44,945 nucleotides of DNA from Cellulomonas massiliensis JC225 (GTDB taxonomy: Bacteria > Actinomycetota > Actinomycetes > Actinomycetales > Cellulomonadaceae), in NCBI RefSeq assembly GCF_000312005.1, contig NZ_HE978588.1:2367668-2412612 (forward strand), in the 5' to 3' direction. A program made the translations under genes and the position numbers. Position 1 is the first letter of the stretch. The number at the start of each line of letters is the position of its first letter. Of the stretch, positions 33,140 to 41,625 are shown piece by piece. The notes beneath the pieces are model-generated. The model did no database searches. It was not told the origin of the DNA and worked only from the letters and a program-made list of their open reading frames with translations.

Positions 33140-33339
33140 CGTTGCGGTCACGTTGACATAGAACCATCCGTTCCGAGGTTTCATGTCCTCGGGGGCGGGT
33201 GGTTCGCTACCCGCGTACAGAACGTCACCGGACGGTGACCTGCCCGTAACACCGGGGCCGTCGCGCGGGCGGTCGAGAGGGCGCGGTCGACCCGTCGCGA
33301 CGACCGGCATGGTGCCGCGGGTCCGTCAGGCTCGGCGAC

Positions 33340-33345
33340 TACCAT
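33340..33345 (+). promoter_or_regulatory. -10 element, leaderless start of parE
   Basis: TACCAT is followed by six bases and the GTG at 33352. Confidence 0.5.
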
Positions 33346-33351
33346 GCCCGC

Positions 33352-35481
33352 GTGACGACAACGGGAGCGCAGTCCGGCTACACCGCCCGGCACCTGTCGG
33401 TGCTGGAGGGTCTCGAGGCCGTCCGCAAGCGCCCGGGGATGTACATCGGGACGACGGACAGCCGCGGTCTCATGCACTGCCTCTGGGAGATCATCGACAA
33501 CTCCGTCGACGAGGCGCTGGCCGGCCACGGCGACCGCATCGAGGTCGTCCTGCACGCCGACGGGTCGGTCGAGGTGCGCGACAACGCCCGCGGCATCCCG
33601 GTCGACGTGGAGCCCAAGACGGGCCTGACGGGCGTCGAGGTCGTCTTCACGAAGCTGCACGCCGGCGGCAAGTTCGGCGGCGGGTCGTACGCCGCGTCCG
33701 GCGGACTGCACGGCGTCGGCGCGTCGGTCGTCAACGCGCTCTCGGCGCGCCTCGACGTCGAGGTGGACCGCGACGGCCGCACCTACCGCATGACGTTCCA
33801 CCGCGGCGAGCCGGGGGTCTTCGACGACCGGGAGGGCCGCACGCCGGACGCGCCGTTCGAGCCGTTCGTCTCGGGCTCGGAGCTCGCGGTCGTCGGCAAG
33901 GTGCCGCGCGCCCGCACGGGCACGCGCGTGCGCTACTGGGCGGACACCCAGATCTTCCTGGCGACGGCCAGCTTCAGCTACGACGAGCTCGTGACGCGCG
34001 CGCGTCAGACGAGCTTCCTCGTGCCGGGGCTGACGATCGTCGTCCGCGACGAGCGCCGGATCCCCGGCACCCCGGGCGCGGACGGGCCGCACGAGGAGAC
34101 GTTCTGCCACACGGGCGGCGTCGTCGACTTCGTCGACCACCTCGCGCCCGACGCCGCCGTCACGGGGACCTGGCACCTCACGGGAGCGGACCGGTTCACC
34201 GAGACGGTGCCGGTGCTGGACGAGCGCGGCCACATGACCCCGCAGGAGGTAGAGCGCGCGTGCGAGGTGGACGTGGCGCTGCGGTGGGGCACGGGCTACG
34301 ACACCGAGGTGCGCACGTTCGTCAACATCATCTCCACCCCGAAGGGCGGCACCCACCAGGCGGGGTTCGAGGCCGGCCTGCTCAAGGTGCTGCGCAAGCA
34401 GGTGGAGCTCAACGCGCGCCGCCTGAAGATCAGCGCCAAGGACGCCGCGACCGAGCGGATCGACAAGGAGGACGTGCTCGCCGGGCTCACCGCCGTCGTC
34501 ACGGTCCGCCTCGCCGAGCCGCAGTTCGAGGGCCAGACGAAGGAGGTGCTCGGCACGGCCCCCGTGCGGGGCATCGTGGCCAAGGTCGTCGAGCGGGAGC
34601 TGGCGGCGGTGTTCGCGTCGCCGAAGCGGGACGACAAGACGCAGTCGTCGCTGCTGCTGGAGAAGGTCGTCGGCGAGATGCGGGCGCGCCTGTCGGCCCG
34701 CAAGCAGAAGGAGATCTCGCGGCGGAAGAACGCCCTGGAGTCGTCGTCGCTGCCGGCGAAGCTCGCGGACTGCCGCAGCGACGACGTGGAGCGCAGCGAG
34801 CTGTTCATCGTCGAGGGCGACAGCGCGCTCGGCACCGCGAAGCTCGCGCGCAGCTCCGACTTCCAGGCCCTCCTGCCGATCCGGGGCAAGATCCTCAACG
34901 TCCAGAAGGCCTCGGTCACGGACATGCTGAAGAACGCGGAGTGCGCCGCGATCATCCAGGTGCTCGGCGCGGGCTCCGGGCGCACGTTCGACCTCGGCGC
35001 CGCGCGGTACGGCAAGGTCATCCTCATGACCGACGCCGACGTCGACGGCGCCCACATCCGCACGCTGCTGCTGACGCTGTTCTTCCGCTACATGCGCCCG
35101 CTCGTGGAGGAGGGGCGCGTGTACGCCGCCGTCCCGCCGCTGCACCGCATCGAGCTCACCGGGGTCCGGGCCGGCCAGGAGAAGTACGTCTACACGTACT
35201 CGGAGGCCGAGCTCGCGCAGACCCTCGCGCGGCTCGACCGCGCGGGGAAGAAGTACAAGGACGACATCCAGCGCTACAAGGGCCTCGGCGAGATGGACGC
35301 CGACCAGCTCTCCGAGACGACGATGGACCCGCGCCACCGGACGCTGCGCCGGGTGACCGTCGAGGCGGCGCAGCGCGCCGAGGAGATCTTCGAGCTCCTC
35401 ATGGGTGCCGAGGTCGCACCGCGCAAGGACTTCATCGTCGCGGGCGCGCAGCAGCTGGACCGCAGCCGCATCGACGCCTGA
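33352..35481 (+). CDS. parE: DNA topoisomerase IV subunit B
   Basis: ParE supplies the ATPase of topoisomerase IV, which separates linked daughter chromosomes. The 709-residue protein has the GHKL ATPase (VRKRPGMYIGTTDSRGLMH, EIIDNSVDEALAG, DNARGIPVD, and the lid loop SGGLHGVGASVVNALS), the transducer with the QTK-like lysine region, and the TOPRIM domain (FIVEGDSALGTAK and MTDADVDGAHI). The C-terminal GLGEMDADQLSETTMDP is typical. I call ParE and not GyrB because the gene is by sigA and far from any dnaA/recF genes, with parC 3.6 kb away; sequence similarity between the two is high. A TACCAT -10 lies six bases before the GTG. Confidence 0.92.
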   Translation: MTTTGAQSGYTARHLSVLEGLEAVRKRPGMYIGTTDSRGLMHCLWEIIDNSVDEALAGHGDRIEVVLHADGSVEVRDNARGIPVDVEPKTGLTGVEVVFTKLHAGGKFGGGSYAASGGLHGVGASVVNALSARLDVEVDRDGRTYRMTFHRGEPGVFDDREGRTPDAPFEPFVSGSELAVVGKVPRARTGTRVRYWADTQIFLATASFSYDELVTRARQTSFLVPGLTIVVRDERRIPGTPGADGPHEETFCHTGGVVDFVDHLAPDAAVTGTWHLTGADRFTETVPVLDERGHMTPQEVERACEVDVALRWGTGYDTEVRTFVNIISTPKGGTHQAGFEAGLLKVLRKQVELNARRLKISAKDAATERIDKEDVLAGLTAVVTVRLAEPQFEGQTKEVLGTAPVRGIVAKVVERELAAVFASPKRDDKTQSSLLLEKVVGEMRARLSARKQKEISRRKNALESSSLPAKLADCRSDDVERSELFIVEGDSALGTAKLARSSDFQALLPIRGKILNVQKASVTDMLKNAECAAIIQVLGAGSGRTFDLGAARYGKVILMTDADVDGAHIRTLLLTLFFRYMRPLVEEGRVYAAVPPLHRIELTGVRAGQEKYVYTYSEAELAQTLARLDRAGKKYKDDIQRYKGLGEMDADQLSETTMDPRHRTLRRVTVEAAQRAEEIFELLMGAEVAPRKDFIVAGAQQLDRSRIDA

Positions 35482-35587
35482 GCGACCCGCCGGCCGAGGC
35501 GCGCGGCGCAGGTCTCGAAGCGGCATCGATCTGACGTCGATCCGGCAGCACCCTGGTGGACGCACCGGACGCGACGGCGCCCGCCGG

Positions 35588-35593
35588 TACGGT
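35588..35593 (+). promoter_or_regulatory. Candidate -10 element of the peptidoglycan-binding protein gene
   Basis: TACGGT lies 112 bases before the ATG at 35705 in the gap after parE. A leader of about 105 bases would follow; I see no known riboswitch in it. Confidence 0.35.
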
Positions 35594-35704
35594 GCGCGTG
35601 TCCCGGTCGGGCGGCACCGACGCGCCTCGCTCGTGAGCGGCTCAGGAGCAGCTCGCCGGACCGGGCGCGCCCCGTCGCGACTCGTCCAGAGGTAGGCACC
35701 CCGC

Positions 35705-37012
35705 ATGCTCGCCCGACCCCCGCACCGGCTGCTCGGCGCCGCCGCCACCCTGGCGATCACCGCCTCGATGGCCCTGACCACCGCGGGCTCCGCGGTCGCC
35801 GACCCGTACACGCCGGGCGCCCCGGTCGTGACCGGTGACACGACCCCGTCGTTCACCCTGCCCGCGGGGACCGATCACACCGTGACGGTGGACGGCCAGG
35901 GCGTCGCGCTCACCGGTGGCGCGACCGTCGACCTCCCGGAGCTGGCCGAGGGGGACCACGAGCTCGTCATCGCCTACCTCGACGGCGACGGCGCCCGGCA
36001 GAGCGTCACGACACGTCTGGTCGTCGACGTCACGGCCCCGCGCGTCACCCTTCGGGAGTCGGCGCACAACCGCGACTCCACCAAGGTGCGGCTCACGTGG
36101 ACGACGAGCGAGCCGGCGGCGGTGTACGGCTCGCTCGACGGCGCCGCGCCGCAGCCGCTGACGGGCAGCGCCCTGCTCGTCCGTGCCCCGTTCGGCGCGC
36201 ACCGCTACGAGGTCTTCGCGCTCGACGCCGCCGGCAACCGTTCCGACCTCTCGCGCGTCAGGTGGACGGCGTCCGACCGCACGCCTCCGGTCGTGACGGG
36301 CTTCGACGTGACCTACAACCCCTTCGACGGCCGGCGCGCCTGGCTGTTCTTCGACGCCGCCCCCGACGTCACCGAGGTCGCGGTGTCCTTCGACGGCACT
36401 CGCGTGACCGTCCGGCGCGCGCAGGGCATCGCTGAGGTGAGCGGGTTCACCGTCGGTACGCACACCTTCGTCCTCGCCGCGAAGGACGCAGCCGGCAACG
36501 TGACCAAGGTCCGCACCACGTTCGTCGCCGAGCCCGCCGTCGTGTACTCCGACATCCCTGCGTCTCGCCTGGCCAAGGGCATCAAGGCCGGATCGCGCAG
36601 GGCCGACGTCGCGGCCGTGCAGGCGGGCCTCGAATGGCCGGCGGACGTGAACCCCGGCGTGTACGACAGGGCGACGGTCACGCACGTCACGGCCTGGCAG
36701 AAGCGGAACCACCTGTACGCGACGGGAGTCGTGAACGCGCTGACCTGGAGGTCGATGGTGAACGGCGCGGCCGACAGGTCTCCGCGCCGCGTCGTCACGG
36801 TCTCGTCGATCTCGGCCGCCCGGTTGGCCGAGGGCATCCGGATGGGCGACAAGGGCCAGGCCGTCGTCGACATCCAGCGCCTGCTCGGCGTCAAGGAGAC
36901 CGGGACGTACTGGACCCTGACCACCGCGGCCGTGAAGGCGTTCCAGAAGAAGAACGGGCTCGCCGTCACCGGCGTCGTCAACGCCACGACGTGGAGGAAG
37001 CTCGTTCGCTGA
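35705..37012 (+). CDS. Secreted protein with Ig-like region and two peptidoglycan-binding domains
   Basis: The 435-residue protein has a signal peptide (hydrophobic about 8-25, likely cut after AVA at 30-32). Residues about 40-275 are beta-rich, Ig/fibronectin-like modules: each ends with a 'DAAGN' turn (LDAAGNRSD and KDAAGNVTK) that is common in bacterial adhesion repeats. Two copies of a peptidoglycan-binding_1 module follow (about 279-350 and 366-435), each beginning with a similar IPASRLAKGI or ISAARLAEGI lead and ending TGVVNALTWRSMV or TGVVNATTWRKLV. No catalytic domain is present, so it probably binds the wall. Base use at third positions is a little less GC than in neighbours, and it sits between parE and parC, so it may be a later insertion. 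The ribosome binding site is weak (AGGTAGG). Confidence 0.88.
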   Translation: MLARPPHRLLGAAATLAITASMALTTAGSAVADPYTPGAPVVTGDTTPSFTLPAGTDHTVTVDGQGVALTGGATVDLPELAEGDHELVIAYLDGDGARQSVTTRLVVDVTAPRVTLRESAHNRDSTKVRLTWTTSEPAAVYGSLDGAAPQPLTGSALLVRAPFGAHRYEVFALDAAGNRSDLSRVRWTASDRTPPVVTGFDVTYNPFDGRRAWLFFDAAPDVTEVAVSFDGTRVTVRRAQGIAEVSGFTVGTHTFVLAAKDAAGNVTKVRTTFVAEPAVVYSDIPASRLAKGIKAGSRRADVAAVQAGLEWPADVNPGVYDRATVTHVTAWQKRNHLYATGVVNALTWRSMVNGAADRSPRRVVTVSSISAARLAEGIRMGDKGQAVVDIQRLLGVKETGTYWTLTTAAVKAFQKKNGLAVTGVVNATTWRKLVR

Positions 37013-37081
37013 CGATGCTCGGCGAACGCCGCGAGGCGCAAACGGGTTGCCGGGGTGGCGGCCAGCCGGGAGCCTCCTCAC

Positions 37082-38095
37082 GTGACCTCCTCGATCGCCG
37101 ACCGCCTCCGCCCGCCCGCCCGGCTGCCCGAGCTCCCGCCGGACCTCGGCCTCGCCTGGCGGCCGCTGACGCCCGACGACCTCGACGCGCTCGTCGTCCT
37201 CGTCAACCGCACGGAGGAGGCCGACGGGCTGCCGTACCGGCACGCCCGGGAGGAGCTCGCGGAGCTCTTCGACGGCGACTGGAAGCAGCCCGCCCGCGAC
37301 TCGCTCACCGCCGTGGACGCGGACGGCCGGCTGCGGGCGTGGGCGTGGGTCGACCAGCCGCCGGGAGACACGTCGACGCTGCGGGTCTTCCTCATGGGCG
37401 GCGTCGACCCCGACTGGCGCGGGCGGGGGATCGGCCGGGCGGTGCTCGCCTGGTCGCACGCCCGGGCCCGCCAGGTCGCCGCGGGGCGCGGTCGTGACCT
37501 GCCGGTCCGCCTCACCGCGTACGCCGACGACACCGCGCCCGGGCCGGCGCGCGCCCTGCGGGCGTCCGGCCTCGAGCCCGTCCGGTACTACAGCGAGATG
37601 CGGCGGCGGCTGGACGGCGACCTGCCGGCGGCGCCGGCGCTCGACGGGGTGCGCGTGGTGCCGTGGAGCGAGGAGCTCGACGAGGCGGTCCGGCTCGCGC
37701 ACAACGAGGCCTTCGCCGACCACTGGGGGAGCGAGCCGCGCACGGCCGAGCAGTGGGCGCTGCGGCCGATGTTCGCCCCGGCCTGGAGCTTCGTCGCCCT
37801 CACCGACGCGGGCGAGGTCGCCGGGTACCTGATCTCCGGACGGTACGAGCAGGACTGGGAGCTGGCCGGGTACCGCTCGGGGTACACCGAGCTGCTCGGG
37901 GTGCGGCGCCCGTGGCGGGGGCGCGGTGTCGCCGTCGCGCTGCTGGTCGCCGCGATGACCGCCTACCGCGAGTCCGGCATGGACGTCGCGGAGATCGGGG
38001 TCGACACCGAGAACCCGACCGGGGCGCACGGCCTCTACGCGCGGCTGGGCTACGAGGTGCACCACGGGCAGACGATGTACGCGCTCACGCTCTGA
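37082..38095 (+). CDS. Tandem GNAT-domain acetyltransferase
   Basis: The 337-residue protein contains two GNAT folds in a row. The first (about residues 20-165) has the acetyl-CoA loop DPDWRGRGIGRAVLAWSHAR, and the second (about 185-337) has VRRPWRGRGVAVALLVAAMTAY plus the C-terminal VDTENPTGAHGLYARLGYE, where Asn and Tyr are typical of the catalytic half. Such double proteins resemble mycothiol synthase in plan (MshD), but motifs for that enzyme are not clear, so I do not assign it. GTG at 37082 has GGGAG nine bases upstream; a GTG at 37055 in the same frame is the alternative. It is transcribed after the peptidoglycan-binding gene with a 69-base gap. Confidence 0.87.
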   Translation: MTSSIADRLRPPARLPELPPDLGLAWRPLTPDDLDALVVLVNRTEEADGLPYRHAREELAELFDGDWKQPARDSLTAVDADGRLRAWAWVDQPPGDTSTLRVFLMGGVDPDWRGRGIGRAVLAWSHARARQVAAGRGRDLPVRLTAYADDTAPGPARALRASGLEPVRYYSEMRRRLDGDLPAAPALDGVRVVPWSEELDEAVRLAHNEAFADHWGSEPRTAEQWALRPMFAPAWSFVALTDAGEVAGYLISGRYEQDWELAGYRSGYTELLGVRRPWRGRGVAVALLVAAMTAYRESGMDVAEIGVDTENPTGAHGLYARLGYEVHHGQTMYALTL

Positions 38096-38139
38096 CGCGA
38101 CGGCCGCGCCGTTCGGCCCGGAGGGGGCCGGCGACCGGC

Positions 38140-38145
38140 TAGCAT
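38140..38145 (+). promoter_or_regulatory. Candidate -10 element of the yhhN-like gene
   Basis: TAGCAT lies about 70 bases before the GTG at 38216, giving a leader of about 64 bases with a good ribosome binding site. Confidence 0.4.
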
Positions 38146-38215
38146 CGCGTCGGTCCCGACGACGACGTCGAGGACCGGCTGCGTGCCGGACACCGCTGTC
38201 CGGCGAGGAGGTCAC

Positions 38216-38983
38216 GTGGGACGAGAGCTGTCCACGGCCGCCCGGTGCTGGGCGGCTGCGTTCGTCGTCGTCGCGCTCGTGCAGGTCAGCGCCGAGCTCG
38301 CCCACGCCGACGCGCTCGCACGGGTCACCCAGTGGATGGTGATGCCGCTGCTCGCGGCGGCGCTCGCGACCGCCACGCGCTGGCCCCGCGGGCGCCGCGT
38401 CACGGGCGCGCTGGTCGCCCTCGGGTTCTCCTGGCTGGGCGACCTGCTGCCGTCGTTCGCGGGCGGCTCGGCGTTCCTCACGATGGTCGGGTGCTTCCTG
38501 CTGGCGCAGGTGGCGTACGTCGTCGCGTTCCTCCCCGACGTCCGGCGCTCCGTCGTGCACCGGCGGCCGGCGGCCCTCGTCGGCTACGCGCTCGCGCTCG
38601 TCCTGCTCGTCGGCCTGTGCGCGCCGCACGCGGGCCCGCTGCTGGTGCCCGTCGCGGTGTACGGGGGCGTCCTGACCGCGATGGCCGTCCTGTCGACCGG
38701 GGTCTCCCGCCTCGCGGGCGTCGGCGGTGCCGTCTTCCTGCTGTCGGACGCGCTCATCGCGCTGGACGCGTTCGTGCCCGGGTGGGCGCTGCCCGCCCAG
38801 GGCTTCTGGGTGATGAGCACCTACTGCCTGGGCCAGGCGCTCCTGGCGGCCGGTGTGGCGCGTCGCCACGCCGGCGAGCGCCGGGCCCCGCGGCCGCCGG
38901 CCGTGCGGGCGGCCGCCGCGGGTGGCCTCGACAACGTCGTGGCGTTCGTCCCGCGGCCGCGCAGCCCGCTGCCCACGCACTGA
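38216..38983 (+). CDS. YhhN-family (lysoplasmalogenase-like) membrane protein
   Basis: The 255-residue protein has about eight hydrophobic helices and two acidic motifs that are conserved in YhhN/TMEM86 proteins: FSWLGDLLPSFAGG near residues 75-88 and FLLSDALIALD near residues 177-187. The eukaryotic homologue splits vinyl ether lysolipids; bacterial members have been linked to similar activity, but this is not certain here. GAGGAGG is right before the GTG. The C-terminal tail of about 40 residues is Arg/Pro/Ala-rich and cytoplasmic. It is the last gene before the convergent parC, with an 11-bp tandem repeat starting at the stop codon. Confidence 0.88.
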   Translation: MGRELSTAARCWAAAFVVVALVQVSAELAHADALARVTQWMVMPLLAAALATATRWPRGRRVTGALVALGFSWLGDLLPSFAGGSAFLTMVGCFLLAQVAYVVAFLPDVRRSVVHRRPAALVGYALALVLLVGLCAPHAGPLLVPVAVYGGVLTAMAVLSTGVSRLAGVGGAVFLLSDALIALDAFVPGWALPAQGFWVMSTYCLGQALLAAGVARRHAGERRAPRPPAVRAAAAGGLDNVVAFVPRPRSPLPTH

Positions 38984-39030
38984 CCGGGCTCTGACCGCGC
39001 TCTGACCGCGCTCTGACCGCGCTCTGACGG
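38981..39030. repeat. 11-bp tandem repeat between yhhN and parC
   Basis: Four head-to-tail copies of TGACCGCGCTC are found, at 38981-38991 (one mismatch), 38992-39002, 39003-39013 and 39014-39024, followed by a partial copy, TGACGG. The first copy contains the stop codon of the yhhN-like gene. Because 11 is not a multiple of three, the copies place TGA stops in all three plus-strand frames. Confidence 0.9.
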
Positions 39031-39051
39031 CCCCCTTGGCGCGCCGCGCCG

Positions 39052-41526
39052 TCAGCCGACGGCGTGGACCGGCGCGGGCAGGGGCGTGCCGGACATGTCG
39101 CGCCGGGGGTCGAGCTCGGGGAGCGGCACGGCCTGCCCGCCCGACCCGCAGGCGCGTGCGGGCGCCGGGCCGACCCACGCCAGCAGCAGCGTGTCCTCGT
39201 TCTTGAGGAACCGGTGCGAGCGGACGCCGCCCGTCGCCCGCCCCTTGCCGGGGTAGGCGTCGAACGGGCTCACCTTGGCGGAGCCCGCCTGGGTGCCCGG
39301 CAGCGCGCCGCCGGAGCCCGCGACGGTCACGACCACGGCCTCGGCAGCCGCGCCCGCGGGGACGGTCGCGAAGGCGACCACGCGCTGGCCGGCCGCCAGC
39401 TTGATGCCGGCCATGCCGCCCGCCGACCGGCCCTGCGGGCGCACCGACGACGCGGCGAAGTGCAGCAGCGACGAGTCGGAGCTGACGAGCACCAGCTCGT
39501 CGTCGTCCGCCGCCTGCGCGCAGCCGACGACCTCGTCGCCGTCCTTGAGGGCGACGACCTCCCAGGCCTCGCGGTTGCTCGGCGCGTCGCCCGCCGCGAC
39601 GCGCTTGACGACCCCCTGCGCGGTCGCGAGGGCCAGCGTGGGCGCGTCGGGAGCGAGCGAGGTGAGCCCCACCACGCGCTCGCGGGGCTCCAGCGCCACG
39701 ACCTCGCTGAGCGGCACGCCCCCGGAGAGGGACGGCGCGCCGTCGGTGGGCGGCAGCGCGGGCAGGTCCAGCACCGGCACCCGGACGACCCGCCCGAGGG
39801 AGGTCACCGCCCCGACGACGCCCCGAGCGGTCGTCGCGACGTCCGAGGCGAGCACGTCGTGCTTGCTCCGCCGCTCCGAGCGCACCGGTGGGGCGTCGTC
39901 GCTCGTCCGCGCCAGGAGCCCGGTGCCGGAGAGCAGCACCCGGCACGGCGTGTCGGCGATCTCGAGCGGCGCGGCGGCCGCGGCACGAGCCGCACCCGGG
40001 GCACCGGTGACCGACGAGCCGCCGGCGGACTCCAGCAGGATCGTGCGCCGGGGCGTCCCGTAGGTCGCGGCGACGTCGGCCATCTCGTCGGAGACGACCC
40101 CCCGCAGGCGCGCGTCGTCGGCGAGGATCGCCTCGAGCTCCTCGATCTCGCGCTGGAGCTCGTCGCGCTCCTTCTCGAGCTCGATGCGGGAGAACTTCGT
40201 GAGCCGGCGCAGCCGCAGCTCGAGGATGTACTCGGCCTGCGGCTCGGACAGGTCGAAGACGTCGCGCAGGCGCTGGCGCGCCACGTCGGCGTCGTCGGAC
40301 GAGCGGATGACCTGGATGACCTCGTCGATGTCGAGGATCGCGACGAGCAGGCCCTCGACGAGGTGCAGGCGGTCGCGCCGCTTCCCCAGCCGGAACCGCG
40401 AGCGGCGGCGCACGACGTCGATGCGGTGGTCCACCCAGACCCGCAGCAGCTCGAGCAGGCCGAGCGTGCGCGGCTGGCCGTCGACGAGCGCGACGTTGTT
40501 GATGGAGAACGACTCCTCGAGCGGCGTCTGGCGGAACAGCTGCTCGAGCACGGCCTCGGGGTTGAACCCCGTCTTCACCTCGACGACGAGCCGCAGCCCG
40601 TTCGTCCGGTCCGTGAGGTCGAGCGCGTCCGCGATGCCCTGGAGCTTCTTCGCGGTCACCCCGTCCTTGATGCTCTTGAGCACCTTCTCGACGCCGACGC
40701 CGAAGGGCAGCTCGGTGACGACGATGCCCTTGCGCCGGGACGTCACGTTCTCGATCCGCGTCGTCGCGCGCGTCCGGAAGGCGCCCCGGCCCGACGCGTA
40801 GGCGTCGCGCACGCCCTCGAGCCCGACGATCTTGCCGCCCGAGGGCAGGTCGGGGCCGGGGACGAAGCGCATGACGTCCTCGAGCGTCGCGTCCGGGTGG
40901 GCCAGCAGGTGGCGCGCCGCGGCGACGACCTCGACGAGGTTGTGCGGCGCCATGTTGGTCGCCATGCCGACGGCGATGCCCGAGGCGCCGTTGACGAGCA
41001 GGTTCGGGATCGCCGCGGGCAGCACCTCGGGCTGGGTGAGCTTGTTGTCGTAGTTCGGGACGAAGTCGACGGTGTCCTCGTCGATGTCCGCGACCATCGC
41101 CATGGCCGCCGCGGCGAGCCGCGCCTCGGTGTACCGGGCCGCCGCGGGGCCGTCGTCGAGCGAGCCGAAGTTGCCGTGGCCGTCGACGAGGGGCAGCCGC
41201 AGGCTGAACGGCTGCGCGAGACGCACCATCGCGTCGTAGATCGCCGCGTCGCCGTGCGGGTGCAGCTTGCCCATGACCTCGCCGACCACGCGCGAGGACT
41301 TCACGTAGGGCCGGTCGGGCCGCAGGCCCATCTCGCCCATCTGGAACAGGATCCGGCGCTGCACGGGCTTGAGGCCGTCGCGGGCGTCGGGCAGGGCGCG
41401 CGAGTAGATGACGGAGTACGCGTACTCGAGGAACGACGTCTCCATCTCGGCGCCGACGTCGATGTCGACGATGCGCTCGACGAAGTCCTCGGCCGGGGTG
41501 TCCGGGGTGCGGGGGCGGCGCGCCAT
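39052..41526 (-). CDS. parC: DNA topoisomerase IV subunit A
   Basis: ParC cuts and rejoins DNA in topoisomerase IV. The 824-residue protein begins with the winged-helix/tower domain: [20 protein letters not shown], the quinolone region [19 protein letters not shown] and the catalytic Tyr132 (AARYTEARL). The C-terminal third is a beta-pinwheel. It lacks the Q(R/K)RGGKG GyrA box, which is the main reason to call ParC. At the position of GyrA Ser83 there is Ala94, next to Asp93, and Asp98 equals GyrA Asp87. GAGGAG precedes the ATG at 41526. It is the partner of parE but is not adjacent to it and is transcribed towards it. Confidence 0.94.
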   Translation of the reverse strand: MARRPRTPDTPAEDFVERIVDIDVGAEMETSFLEYAYSVIYSRALPDARDGLKPVQRRILFQMGEMGLRPDRPYVKSSRVVGEVMGKLHPHGDAAIYDAMVRLAQPFSLRLPLVDGHGNFGSLDDGPAAARYTEARLAAAAMAMVADIDEDTVDFVPNYDNKLTQPEVLPAAIPNLLVNGASGIAVGMATNMAPHNLVEVVAAARHLLAHPDATLEDVMRFVPGPDLPSGGKIVGLEGVRDAYASGRGAFRTRATTRIENVTSRRKGIVVTELPFGVGVEKVLKSIKDGVTAKKLQGIADALDLTDRTNGLRLVVEVKTGFNPEAVLEQLFRQTPLEESFSINNVALVDGQPRTLGLLELLRVWVDHRIDVVRRRSRFRLGKRRDRLHLVEGLLVAILDIDEVIQVIRSSDDADVARQRLRDVFDLSEPQAEYILELRLRRLTKFSRIELEKERDELQREIEELEAILADDARLRGVVSDEMADVAATYGTPRRTILLESAGGSSVTGAPGAARAAAAAPLEIADTPCRVLLSGTGLLARTSDDAPPVRSERRSKHDVLASDVATTARGVVGAVTSLGRVVRVPVLDLPALPPTDGAPSLSGGVPLSEVVALEPRERVVGLTSLAPDAPTLALATAQGVVKRVAAGDAPSNREAWEVVALKDGDEVVGCAQAADDDELVLVSSDSSLLHFAASSVRPQGRSAGGMAGIKLAAGQRVVAFATVPAGAAAEAVVVTVAGSGGALPGTQAGSAKVSPFDAYPGKGRATGGVRSHRFLKNEDTLLLAWVGPAPARACGSGGQAVPLPELDPRRDMSGTPLPAPVHAVG

Positions 41527-41612
41527 GCAGTGAGCTCCTCGGGTCGTGCGTGCCCTCCATTGTCGCGCGCGCCGCGCGCCGGCCCCGCCACGGCGCGCGG
41601 GGCGGCCCCCGC

Positions 41613-41618
41613 TAGCCT
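41613..41618 (+). promoter_or_regulatory. -10 element, leaderless start of the Pat-like gene
   Basis: TAGCCT is followed by seven bases and the ATG at 41626, in the divergent gap with parC. Confidence 0.5.
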
Positions 41619-41625
41619 GGCGCTC

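Noticed and set aside
33352-35481. gyrB identity
   Set aside because: The gene is near sigA and parC and not by dnaA/recF, and the nearby A subunit lacks a GyrA box. Topoisomerase IV is the better call, although sequence alone is close.
35642-41560. A 1972-codon open frame on the minus strand
   Set aside because: It lies in another frame of parC and antisense to the peptidoglycan-binding, GNAT and YhhN genes. It has no recognisable domain, and long stop-free frames are normal at this GC content.
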